Shown here piece by piece: positions 16,042 to 22,906 of a stretch of DNA of 26,617 bases; position 1 is the first letter of the stretch, and each line of letters begins with the position of its first letter. The stretch lies in contig SVLP01000032.1 of the NCBI GenBank assembly GCA_015067895.1, positions 1-26,617 of the forward strand, in the 5' to 3' direction. The position numbers and the translations under genes are program-made. The stretch is from Oscillospiraceae bacterium. GTDB lineage: Bacteria > Bacillota_A > Clostridia > Oscillospirales > Oscillospiraceae. The notes under the pieces are model-generated. The model searched no databases. It was not told where the DNA came from and worked only from the letters and a program-made list of their open reading frames with translations.

Positions 16042-16848
16042 ATGATTATCATTGGTGAAAAGATCAACGGCTCCATTCCCGCCGTGGCGGAAGCCATCGC
16101 CAGACGGGACGCGGAGTTCATCAAGAAGCGCGCCATCGCCCAGGAGGAGGCCGGTGCCACCTTCATCGACTGCTGCGCCTCCGTCCCCGAGGAGGTGGAG
16201 GTCGAGACCCTGAAGTGGATGATCGAGTGCATCGAGTCCGTCTCCGATCTGCCCATCGCCGTGGACAGCCCCTCTGCCGACGTGCTGGCTCAGGCCTACA
16301 AGTTCTGCTCCCGTCCCGGTCTCATCAACTCCGTCTCCGGTGAGGGCGACAAGATCGACAAGATCTTCCCCATCCTCGCCGAGAACAAGGGCTGGCAGGT
16401 CATCGCCCTGCTCAGTGACGACACCGGCATCCCCAAGAATGCCGCCGACCGGCTGAAGGTCTTCGACAAGATCATGGCCAAGGCCAAAGAGTACGGCATC
16501 GCCCCCTCCAGGATCCACATCGATCCCCTGGTCGAGATGCTCTGCACCAGCGAGAACGGCATCGAGACCAACATCGAGGTCATCTCCACTGTGCGCGAGC
16601 AGTACCCCTCCATCCACATCACCGCAGCCGTCTCCAACATCAGTTTCAATCTGCCCGTGCGCAAGATGATTAACCTGGGCTTCACGGTGCTGGCCATGAA
16701 CGCCGGTCTGGACTCCGCCATCCTGGATCCCACCAACCGGGACATGATGGGCGTCATCTTCGCCACCGAGGCACTGCTGGGTCTGGATGACTACTGCATG
16801 GAGTACATCGGCGCCTACCGCGAGGGTCTGTTCGGCCCCGTTAAGTAA
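16042..16848 (+). CDS. Methyltetrahydrofolate:corrinoid protein methyltransferase (pterin-binding domain, MT2)
   Basis: This 268-aa protein has the TIM barrel of the pterin-binding family (MeTr/AcsE-like). Visible marks are IIIGEKINGS at the start, FIDCCASVP where family members have DxxAS, INSVSGEGDK, IHIDPLVEML and AAVSNISFNLP. It should move the methyl group between the methyl-corrinoid protein and tetrahydrofolate in the cytoplasm. The direction is probably to tetrahydrofolate, feeding one-carbon metabolism, if the UroD protein is the entry enzyme. AAAGGAGG lies at 16023-16030. Confidence 0.9.
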   Translation: MIIIGEKINGSIPAVAEAIARRDAEFIKKRAIAQEEAGATFIDCCASVPEEVEVETLKWMIECIESVSDLPIAVDSPSADVLAQAYKFCSRPGLINSVSGEGDKIDKIFPILAENKGWQVIALLSDDTGIPKNAADRLKVFDKIMAKAKEYGIAPSRIHIDPLVEMLCTSENGIETNIEVISTVREQYPSIHITAAVSNISFNLPVRKMINLGFTVLAMNAGLDSAILDPTNRDMMGVIFATEALLGLDDYCMEYIGAYREGLFGPVK

Positions 16849-16888
16849 AAATTCCATTACCTACAACATATAAAGGAGAATTCTACTT

Positions 16889-17509
16889 ATGGCTATCGAA
16901 AAAGTTTATGATCTGGTTTCCCGGGGCAAGGCCAAGCTGACCCCCGCCGCCGTCACCGAGGCCCTGGAGGCCGGTTTCGCTCCCGAGGAGATCCTAAACA
17001 AGATGATCTCCGCCATGGACGTGGTGGGCGAGAAGTTCAAGAACGGTGAGATCTTCGTCCCTGAGATGCTGATCGCCGCCAAGGCCATGAAGAAGGGCGT
17101 CGAGGTTCTGAAGCCCCATCTGGCCTCCGGTGCCGCCGGTGCCCTGGGCAAGGTCGTCATCGGCACCGTCGCCGGTGACCTGCATGACATCGGCAAGAAT
17201 CTGGTCGCCATGATGATCGAGTCCGCCGGCTTCGAGGTCATCGACCTGGGCGTCGACGTTCCCGCCGACAAGTTCGTGGCTGCCGCTGCTGAGGAGGGCG
17301 TCAAGATCGTCGCCTGCTCCGCTCTGCTGACCACCACCATGCCCGCCCTGGAGGCCACCGTGGCCGCCCTGAAGGCTGCCGGTAAGGACTACAAGATCAT
17401 GGTCGGCGGCGCTCCCATCAGCCAGGAGTTCGCTGACAAGGTCGGTGCCGATGCCTATACCCCCGACGCCGCCACTGCTGCCAAGAAGGCCAAGGAGCTC
17501 GTTGCTTAA
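16889..17509 (+). CDS. Corrinoid (B12-binding) methyl-carrier protein
   Basis: This 206-aa protein has an N-terminal helical cap (about 1-85) and a Rossmann-like B12-binding domain (about 88-206). The base-off motif DxHxxG appears as GDLHDIGKN with D97, H99 and G102; His99 should be the lower cobalt ligand. It is the shuttle between the UroD-family and pterin-binding methyltransferases. Length and layout match MtaC/MtbC-type proteins. AAAGGAGA lies just before the ATG. Codon choice is highly biased, in keeping with a protein needed in quantity. Confidence 0.94.
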   Translation: MAIEKVYDLVSRGKAKLTPAAVTEALEAGFAPEEILNKMISAMDVVGEKFKNGEIFVPEMLIAAKAMKKGVEVLKPHLASGAAGALGKVVIGTVAGDLHDIGKNLVAMMIESAGFEVIDLGVDVPADKFVAAAAEEGVKIVACSALLTTTMPALEATVAALKAAGKDYKIMVGGAPISQEFADKVGADAYTPDAATAAKKAKELVA

Positions 17510-17523
17510 TATCTGATTTCCCA

Positions 17524-17551
17524 GGGGGGCCGATGAACGCATCGGCCCCCC
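17524..17551 (+). promoter_or_regulatory. Intergenic hairpin between the corrinoid protein and its activator
   Basis: A perfect 12-bp stem (17524-17535 with 17540-17551, AACG loop) lies 14 bp after the corrinoid gene. The following ATACGACATTT is not a proper U-run. It may be a partial terminator or a 3' stabiliser that leaves the activator made in smaller amounts. The ATG at 17533 lies inside the stem and is unlikely to be a start. Confidence 0.65.
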
Positions 17552-17577
17552 ATACGACATTTCCCGGAGGTGCCCTG

Positions 17578-19011
17578 ATGGATCGATTTACGGTAACTTT
17601 TCAGCCGCATGACCGTCGCGTAACGGTCGATGCAGGCACGACGCTGCTGCAGGCCCAGATCGCGGCGGGACTCCGCCCGAATGCGCCCTGCGGCGGAAAG
17701 GGCACCTGCGGGAAATGCCGTGTGACGCTGGAGGGCAGGGAGGTGCTGGCCTGTCAGACTCCGGTCGACCGGGATATGGTGGTCATCACAGCCCGGGAGG
17801 AAGGCGTCAGGATCCTAACCGCCGGACAGGCCGTGCAGGCAAAGCCCGATGGCGCCGACGAATATGCTTTGGCTTTTGACATCGGCACCACCACCGTGGT
17901 GGCTTATCTGCTGGATGGGTACACGGGTGCGCTCCTGGCGCAGGGGAGCTGCATGAATCCCCAGAGCCAGTATGGCGCGGATGTGATCTCCCGGATCCAG
18001 TATGCGCTGGAGGGAGACAGCAAGGCCCTTTCCGGCTGTATCCGCGCTGCCATGGAGCAGTTGGCTGCTGAGGTGGCGGCGAAGGCCGGGATCGCGCAGG
18101 AGCAGATCACGGCGGCATCCATCGTGGGCAACACGGCCATGCACCATCTGCTGCTGGGCATCGATCCCAGCCCTTTGGTGACGCCACCCTATATGCCCGG
18201 TGTCTCCGAAGCCCTGGAGCGAAACGGCGCCCGGATCCTGCCCAACATCGCCGGGTTCGTCGGCGGCGACACCGTGGGTTGTATGGTCGCCACCCGATTC
18301 GACCAGCTGGAGGAGCTGACCCTGCTCATCGACATCGGCACCAACGGCGAGATGGTGCTTGGCAATCGGGAGCGGCGCATCGCCTGCTCCACCGCAGCCG
18401 GGCCCGCCTTCGAGGGAGCCAGGATATCCTGCGGCATGCGGGGCGCGGATGGTGCCGTGGATCATGTTTTCCTTGAAAACGGTGCGATCACATATCATGT
18501 GATCGGAGAAGGAACGCCGGTGGGGCTCTGCGGCTCCGGTCTGCTGGATCTGGTGGCTGTGCTTCTGGAGGCGGAGCTTTTGGATGGATCCGGCTATCTG
18601 GAGGACAGGGAATACAGGCTTTGCGGCAATGTGGTGCTGACCCAGAAGGATATCCGGGAGGTGCAGCTGGCTAAGGCGGCCATCCGGGCGGGCATCGAGC
18701 TGCTGGCCCAGAAGCTGGGTGTTCGTGTGGAGGAGATCCGGAAGGTCTACCTGGCCGGTGCATTTGGCAGCTACCTGAACCCGGCCTCGGCCTGCCGGAT
18801 CGGCATGATCCCGCCGGTGCTGGAGGATCGGATCGAAGCCATCGGCAACGCCGCAGGCGAGGGTGCGAAGCTCTGTGCCCTGAGCCGGGATGCGTTTGCA
18901 TACAGCAAACAACTGGCTCAGAAGACGGAATTTCTGGAGCTGGCCAGCCTGCCCCAATTTCAGGACTGCTACGTAGACGCATTGGAATTTGAAGAGGAGG
19001 AAGAACCATGA
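17578..19011 (+). CDS. Corrinoid protein reductive activator (RamA/RACE-like, [2Fe-2S] + ASKHA domain, DUF4445)
   Basis: This 477-aa protein should restore inactive Co(II) corrinoid to Co(I), using ATP. A plant-type [2Fe-2S] domain occupies residues 1-75, with C38, C44, C47 and C59 in PCGGKGTCGKC and a later Cys. The ASKHA ATPase domain follows: ALAFDIGTTTVVAYL, LLIDIGTNGEMVLG, GLCGSGLLDLV and VYLAGAFGSYLNP. It is shorter than the roughly 600-residue members of the family. I chose ATG 17578 with GGAGG at 17566-17570; an in-frame ATG at 17533 sits in a hairpin. The end overlaps the next gene by 4 bp. Confidence 0.92.
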   Translation: MDRFTVTFQPHDRRVTVDAGTTLLQAQIAAGLRPNAPCGGKGTCGKCRVTLEGREVLACQTPVDRDMVVITAREEGVRILTAGQAVQAKPDGADEYALAFDIGTTTVVAYLLDGYTGALLAQGSCMNPQSQYGADVISRIQYALEGDSKALSGCIRAAMEQLAAEVAAKAGIAQEQITAASIVGNTAMHHLLLGIDPSPLVTPPYMPGVSEALERNGARILPNIAGFVGGDTVGCMVATRFDQLEELTLLIDIGTNGEMVLGNRERRIACSTAAGPAFEGARISCGMRGADGAVDHVFLENGAITYHVIGEGTPVGLCGSGLLDLVAVLLEAELLDGSGYLEDREYRLCGNVVLTQKDIREVQLAKAAIRAGIELLAQKLGVRVEEIRKVYLAGAFGSYLNPASACRIGMIPPVLEDRIEAIGNAAGEGAKLCALSRDAFAYSKQLAQKTEFLELASLPQFQDCYVDALEFEEEEEP

Positions 19012-19547
19012 CATACGAACAGCTTTCGCAGATGGCAAAGGAGGCGGGCTTCTCCGCCTGGGCCGCCCTGGATCCGGCGACCATCGAACTGAAGCCGGAG
19101 GTGCGGGACATGTGCGCCGTCAATTCCTGCGGCCAGTATGATAAGCGCTGGAGCTGCCCGCCCGGCTGCGGCACCCTGGCCGAATGCGGACAGCGGATCG
19201 GAGAATGCACCCACGGCATCCTGGTGCAGACCTACGGCGATGTGGAGGATGGCTTTGATTTCGAGGCCATGATGGAGATCGAGTCCGACCACCGGGAGCA
19301 TTTTACCGAAATGTATGACGCCCTCCGGTCAGCGGGAGTACCGGTGCTGGCCATCGGCGCGGGCTGCTGCACCCAGTGCGCAAAATGCACCTATCCCGGG
19401 GAGCCCTGCCGGTTCCCGGACAAGATGATCTCCTCCATGGAAGCCTACGGCATGATCGTGCTGGAGGTCTGCAAGGCCAATGGGCTGCAATATTATTACG
19501 GCTCCGACAAGATGGCCTATACCAGCTGTTTTCTGCTGAAGGGATAA
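19008..19547 (+). CDS. DUF2284 Cys-rich putative metal-binding protein
   Basis: This 179-aa protein has many cysteines. They include CAVNSCGQYDKRWSCPPGCG in the first third and CCTQCAKCTYPGEPC in the last, which look like iron-sulfur or other metal ligands. Function is not established. Its ATG overlaps the activator stop (ATGA at 19008-19011), so the two are probably translated together. I infer a role in electron delivery to, or maintenance of, the corrinoid activator. It is the last gene of the operon, followed by a strong terminator. Confidence 0.85.
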   Translation: MTYEQLSQMAKEAGFSAWAALDPATIELKPEVRDMCAVNSCGQYDKRWSCPPGCGTLAECGQRIGECTHGILVQTYGDVEDGFDFEAMMEIESDHREHFTEMYDALRSAGVPVLAIGAGCCTQCAKCTYPGEPCRFPDKMISSMEAYGMIVLEVCKANGLQYYYGSDKMAYTSCFLLKG

Positions 19548-19570
19548 GATGGACAAGATCGCCCCAAATA

Positions 19571-19603
19571 GGAAACGCACCCGGGCGGGTGCGTTCCTTT
19601 TTT
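19571..19603 (+). terminator. Intrinsic terminator of the methyltransferase operon
   Basis: A 9-bp stem (19574-19582 with 19587-19595, 4-nt loop), extended by a GG/CC pair across a bulge, is followed by six T residues (19598-19603). It lies 23 bp after the DUF2284 stop. Confidence 0.9.
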
Positions 19604-19617
19604 GGCGGGTCGGCGGC

Positions 19618-19647
19618 ACCGTTGAGACACGGGAAACGACCGAACAG
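19618..19647 (+). promoter_or_regulatory. LytTR-type direct-repeat operator candidate
   Basis: ACCGTTGAG (19618-19626) fits the 9-bp consensus published for LytTR domains. ACCGAACAG (19639-19647) repeats it at 6 of 9 positions after a 12-bp spacer, the arrangement known for AgrA-like proteins. A TATGAT -10-like site follows at 19680-19685 with no good -35. The LytTR gene is third in this operon. Confidence 0.5.
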
Positions 19648-19710
19648 ACAAAATTCCCCATTTCTTCTTTCTGATCTGCTATGATGGTCTGGCAAAAGGA
19701 GGAGATGCTT

Positions 19711-20439
19711 ATGCAGGCCATCAAAACGAAGGGGCTCGTCAAGCGGTATAAAAACCTGACTGCCGTGGACAGCCTTGATCTTGAGATCCGGCAGGGGGAG
19801 GTGTTTTCTCTGCTGGGTGTCAACGGTGCCGGAAAAACCACGACGATCAAAATGCTGACCTGTCTGACAAAGCCGACCAGCGGCGATGCCATCGTTGGCG
19901 GATACAGCGTTACCACTGAGCCGGAGCTTGTCAAGAGGTTGATCGGGGTCTCACCCCAGGAGACGGCGGTGGCGCCGAATCTGTCCGTCCGGGAGAATCT
20001 GGAGCTGATCTGCGGCATTTGCGGTTTTTCCAGGGAGAAAACCAGGGAGAGGATCCGGGAGCTGTCACAGAAGCTTGACCTGGACGGTGTTCTTTCAAGG
20101 AAAGCCGGTCGGCTCTCCGGCGGCTGGCAGCGCAGAGTCAGCATCGCTATGGCGCTGATCGGGGAGCCGAGGATCCTGTTCCTGGACGAGCCAACCCTTG
20201 GTCTGGATGTGCTGGCCCGGCACGAGCTGTGGGATGTGATCCGCGCATTGAAAGGCAATGTGACGATGATTCTGACAACACATTACCTGGAGGAAGCTGC
20301 GGCGCTTTCTGACCGCATTGGCATCATGAAGAGCGGCAGACTGCTTGTGGTGGGAACGGTGGAGGAGTTGACCGGGAAGGCCGGAACCGAGGATTTTGAA
20401 GCTGCTTTCGTTTCGATCGTGAAGGAGGATGCGGTATGA
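19711..20439 (+). CDS. ABC transporter ATP-binding protein (ABC-2 exporter type)
   Basis: This 242-aa ATPase has Walker A GVNGAGKTT, the Q-loop SPQE, a signature reading LSGGW (Trp for the usual Gln), and Walker B LFLDEPTLGLD followed by the H-loop in TTHYLEEA. It should drive the permease encoded next. I chose ATG 19711, 8 nt after AAAGGAGG (19695-19702); ATG 19705 lies too close, and a start at 19681 would place that site inside the gene. ATGA overlap joins it to the permease. The exported substrate is not evident. Confidence 0.93.
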   Translation: MQAIKTKGLVKRYKNLTAVDSLDLEIRQGEVFSLLGVNGAGKTTTIKMLTCLTKPTSGDAIVGGYSVTTEPELVKRLIGVSPQETAVAPNLSVRENLELICGICGFSREKTRERIRELSQKLDLDGVLSRKAGRLSGGWQRRVSIAMALIGEPRILFLDEPTLGLDVLARHELWDVIRALKGNVTMILTTHYLEEAAALSDRIGIMKSGRLLVVGTVEELTGKAGTEDFEAAFVSIVKEDAV

Positions 20440-21167
20440 AACTGTTCCCGTTTGCTAAACGATGCGCAAAGGAGATCCTGCGCGATCCGATCAATCTTGG
20501 TTTCGGTTTGGGGTTCCCTTTGGTTTTGCTCCTGCTCCTGACCACGCTCCAGGCCAATATTCCGGTGACCCTGTTTGCAATCGACACGCTGACTCCAGGC
20601 ATCACCGTATTCGGGCTTTCTTTTATGACATTGTTTTCTGCGACCCTGATCGCCAAAGACCGGGAAAGCGCGTTTCTTCAGAGATTGTACACAACGCCCC
20701 TTACGGGCCTCGACTTTGTCGTCGGCTATATGGTGCCGATCTTGCCCATCGCCCTTGGACAGACGCTGATCTGCTATCTGTTTGCCATTCCTTTGGGCTT
20801 GACTGTCAGCAGCAATATCGTATATGCTGTCATTGGGATCATCCCCATGGCGATGTTCAACATTGCGCTGGGCCTTTTGTGCGGCAGTATGCTGGGGGTG
20901 AAGCAGGTCGGCGGCGTTTGCGGGGCCCTGCTGACCAATCTCTCCGCGTGGCTTTCGGGCGTATGGTTCGATCTGGAGCTCGTGGGCGGCACCTTCAAAA
21001 GGGTCGCCGATGCGCTCCCCTTCGTGCATGCAGTTGAAATGGAGAAAGCATTGTTTCTCGGAGATCTTGGGCTTGCAGCAAAGCACATGGTGCCGGTCGT
21101 CTTGTACAGCGCATCGGTCACTGTGGCTGCGGTGCTCTGCTTCCTGCGGCAAATGAAAAGACAGTAA
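20436..21167 (+). CDS. ABC-2 type transporter permease
   Basis: This 243-aa membrane protein has about six spans. An early segment (LGFGLGFPLVLLLLLTTLQ) is followed by spans around GLSFMTLFSATLIA, VVGYMVPILPIALGQ and the C-terminal half. KDRESAFLQRLYTTPLTGLDF is the coupling-type cytoplasmic stretch of ABC-2 permeases. It forms the channel part with the preceding ATPase, probably as a dimer. Lipid, drug or peptide export are all possible; nothing narrows it. Confidence 0.88.
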   Translation: MKLFPFAKRCAKEILRDPINLGFGLGFPLVLLLLLTTLQANIPVTLFAIDTLTPGITVFGLSFMTLFSATLIAKDRESAFLQRLYTTPLTGLDFVVGYMVPILPIALGQTLICYLFAIPLGLTVSSNIVYAVIGIIPMAMFNIALGLLCGSMLGVKQVGGVCGALLTNLSAWLSGVWFDLELVGGTFKRVADALPFVHAVEMEKALFLGDLGLAAKHMVPVVLYSASVTVAAVLCFLRQMKRQ

Positions 21168-21179
21168 GGATTGGAAGCG

Positions 21180-21623
21180 ATGAAATATAAACTCATAATC
21201 GACAAGGATGCAGAGGAAGAGATCATTGCGGTCGTCCATGCACCATCGGCCTTGACAGAGCAGATCGAAGAGCTTGTCTGCGGCTTTTCCGGGGCGCACA
21301 GCCTGATGGGGTATCGGGATGATGAGATGCGCAAATTGGCCTTTTCCGAGATCGAGTGCATCACGATCATCGACAGAAAAGTCATTGCCATCGATACCGG
21401 TGGAACCCACTACCGCATCCAGGACAGGCTTCGGGAGCTCGAAAACAGATTGCCCTCCTATTTTATCCGTATCAACAAGTCGACATTGGCCAACGAACAC
21501 CGCATCGCGCGGTTTGATGCCGTGTTCAGCGGCGGGGTGGATGCGGTGTTCCGGTGCGGTTATCGGGAGTATGTTTCCAGACGCTGCTTCGCACAGATCA
21601 GAAGGAGGTACGAAGGGATATGA
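21180..21623 (+). CDS. LytTR-family DNA-binding transcriptional regulator
   Basis: This 147-aa regulator has a C-terminal LytTR domain (about 50-140), recognised by AFSEIECITIIDRKVIAI, YRIQDRLRELENRLP and the FIRINKSTLAN stretch. The N-terminal 45 residues are not a receiver domain, so it has no phosphorylation site that I can see. I chose ATG 21180 with AAGGA at 21166-21170. Such stand-alone LytTR proteins often pair with a DUF3021 membrane protein, as here, where the genes overlap by ATGA. It probably controls this operon. Confidence 0.88.
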   Translation: MKYKLIIDKDAEEEIIAVVHAPSALTEQIEELVCGFSGAHSLMGYRDDEMRKLAFSEIECITIIDRKVIAIDTGGTHYRIQDRLRELENRLPSYFIRINKSTLANEHRIARFDAVFSGGVDAVFRCGYREYVSRRCFAQIRRRYEGI

Positions 21624-22081
21624 AAAAGGTCGTTTTGGAATTTCTCCGCCGGGGATCCATCGCCTGTGGCCTGGGCCCCGTGGTTCTGGCGGTGCTCTAC
21701 CTGATCTTGCAGCATCAGGGGGGCATTCAGACGCTGACGGTCGATCAGGTCTGTCTGGGGATCTTTTCCATGTCGGCCCTGGCCTTCGTGGCAGGCGGTA
21801 TGAATGCCCTGTATCAGATCGAACGGCTGCCTCTGATGGCGGCGATCTCGATCCATGGCAGTGCTTTGTATCTGAGCTATCTGGCCACCTATCTGGTCAA
21901 CGGGTGGCTGGAATGGGGAACGGCGCCGATCCTGGTTTTTACCGGTGTTTTCGTTCTCGGATATCTGGTGATCTGGGCGATCATCTATTCCATCATCCGA
22001 AAGCGCACTGCAAGGCTCAATGAGATGCTGAAGCACAAGCAGCGGGATGCTGAAACGGACGGCATGGCAGATTTTTTTTGA
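21620..22081 (+). CDS. DUF3021-like four-span membrane protein
   Basis: This 153-aa protein has four hydrophobic spans (about 12-30, 42-62, 72-95 and 105-128) and a charged C-terminal tail (KRTARLNEMLKHKQRDAETDG). That layout, and its position right after a LytTR gene, match the DUF3021 group, thought to hold the LytTR partner at the membrane. I chose ATG 21620; an in-frame ATG at 21554 would overlap LytTR deeply. The tail may be the contact site for the regulator, but that is inference. Confidence 0.8.
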   Translation: MKKVVLEFLRRGSIACGLGPVVLAVLYLILQHQGGIQTLTVDQVCLGIFSMSALAFVAGGMNALYQIERLPLMAAISIHGSALYLSYLATYLVNGWLEWGTAPILVFTGVFVLGYLVIWAIIYSIIRKRTARLNEMLKHKQRDAETDGMADFF

Positions 22082-22126
22082 TATAAATTTACGATTTTTC
22101 GCATTCTGAGATTTTGTACAAATGCA

Positions 22127-22162
22127 AGAGTCCCACGACTGGTTATATGGTCGTGGGACTCT
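22127..22162. terminator. Bidirectional terminator between convergent operons
   Basis: A perfect 13-bp stem (22127-22139 with 22150-22162, 10-nt loop) lies between the DUF3021 gene and the minus-strand ORF stop at 22170. It has moderate T-rich sequence in both directions. Confidence 0.8.
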
Positions 22163-22169
22163 ATCCGTT

Positions 22170-22376
22170 TTATGGAAGCAGCATCCATTCCTTGAGAATG
22201 TGCAATAGCTCGCTTCCGTCCAGGGGCAGCAGCAGCGACAGCCATTCGCCCACATCGGAGCCGATGGCGGCCAGTCCGGCCGGGATCAGGAGGACACTGC
22301 AGGAGAGCAGGAAGGCGTCCCGGTTCTTGGTACATTTGCCGGAGAGGAAGGAGACAATTTGGGCAATCAGTATCAT
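22170..22376 (-). CDS. Small membrane protein, uncertain start
   Basis: This 68-aa minus-strand ORF has two hydrophobic stretches (MILIAQIVSFLSG and FLLSCSVLLIPAGLAAIG). Its stop lies 8 bp before the bidirectional hairpin, and it follows the PadR gene. The start is doubtful: no ribosome binding site precedes ATG 22376. The frame stays open back to the PadR stop, and the hydrophobic run begins earlier (LLTLYYLAKLAV), as if the true N-terminus were upstream. No family recognised. It may be a decayed or read-through partner of PadR. Confidence 0.4.
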   Translation of the reverse strand: MILIAQIVSFLSGKCTKNRDAFLLSCSVLLIPAGLAAIGSDVGEWLSLLLPLDGSELLHILKEWMLLP

Positions 22377-22427
22377 AACAGCCAGCTTCGCCAGATAATA
22401 CAGCGTCAGCAGGGTACCCGGCGGGAA

Positions 22428-22763
22428 TCAGCTATCCATGAGTTTTTCAAAAATGTCGGTGATCTCCTGATATTCCTGCCAGGTCTTCTCCAGGTGGGCC
22501 CGGCCGCTGTCCGTGATGGAGTAATAGCTCCGGGCCCGTCCGTCTGCTACCTCCGTGGAGGAGATCTCGATGAACCCCTGTTCCTCCAGACGGTAAAGAA
22601 CAGGGTAGAGGATGGAAATGAGATATTTCCCCTCGCTGCGGGTTTTGAGCGCCTCGGTGATCTCGTAGCCGTACATGGGCCGCTCGGTGAGAAATTTCAG
22701 CACCACCAGCGGAGAGGTGGCCCGCTTGAAATAGGAGATGAAGGAATGTCCGGTATTTTTCAT
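22428..22763 (-). CDS. PadR-family transcriptional regulator
   Basis: This 111-aa protein is a winged-helix repressor of the PadR group. TERPMYGYEITEALKTRS and LYPVLYRLEEQGFIE make up the recognition and wing region, and the C-terminal helix (HLEKTWQEYQEITDIFEKLMDS) should dimerise. PadR proteins often control a neighbouring ABC exporter and sense its substrate. Here it is divergent from the FtsX-type transporter operon, with opposed promoters in 22796-22863. The ligand is unknown. Confidence 0.93.
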   Translation of the reverse strand: MKNTGHSFISYFKRATSPLVVLKFLTERPMYGYEITEALKTRSEGKYLISILYPVLYRLEEQGFIEISSTEVADGRARSYYSITDSGRAHLEKTWQEYQEITDIFEKLMDS

Positions 22764-22795
22764 GCAGAGCGTCCTTTCCGTGCTTTCTTGTCCCT

Positions 22796-22825
22796 ACTAT
22801 AACACACTTGTTTTTACAAAGTCAA
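22796..22825 (-). promoter_or_regulatory. PadR gene promoter
   Basis: On the minus strand TTGACT (22825-22820) and TATAGT (22801-22796) are 18 bp apart. The predicted start falls about 25 bp before the PadR gene, next to the opposing promoter. Confidence 0.65.
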
Positions 22826-22834
22826 TATGTAGCA

Positions 22835-22863
22835 TTGACAAATATAGACGGCTGTGGTATAAA
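22835..22863 (+). promoter_or_regulatory. FtsX-type ABC operon promoter
   Basis: Consensus TTGACA (22835-22840) and TATAAA (22858-22863) are 17 bp apart, so this should be a strong promoter unless repressed. It is back to back with the PadR promoter. Confidence 0.8.
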
Positions 22864-22877
22864 TGATGCATAATACC
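22856..22877. promoter_or_regulatory. Dyad over the -10 box, PadR operator candidate
   Basis: GGTAT (22856-22860) and ATACC (22873-22877) form an inverted repeat with 12 bp between. It covers the -10 and start site of the ABC operon promoter. Binding would block it. Half-sites are only 5 bp, so this is tentative. Confidence 0.35.
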
Positions 22878-22906
22878 TTGGAATGCTAGATATAGGAGGT
22901 AAGGGT

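Noticed and set aside
22359..22802. Plus-strand ORF of 147 codons over the PadR gene
   Set aside because: It is the antisense shadow of a clear PadR winged-helix protein.
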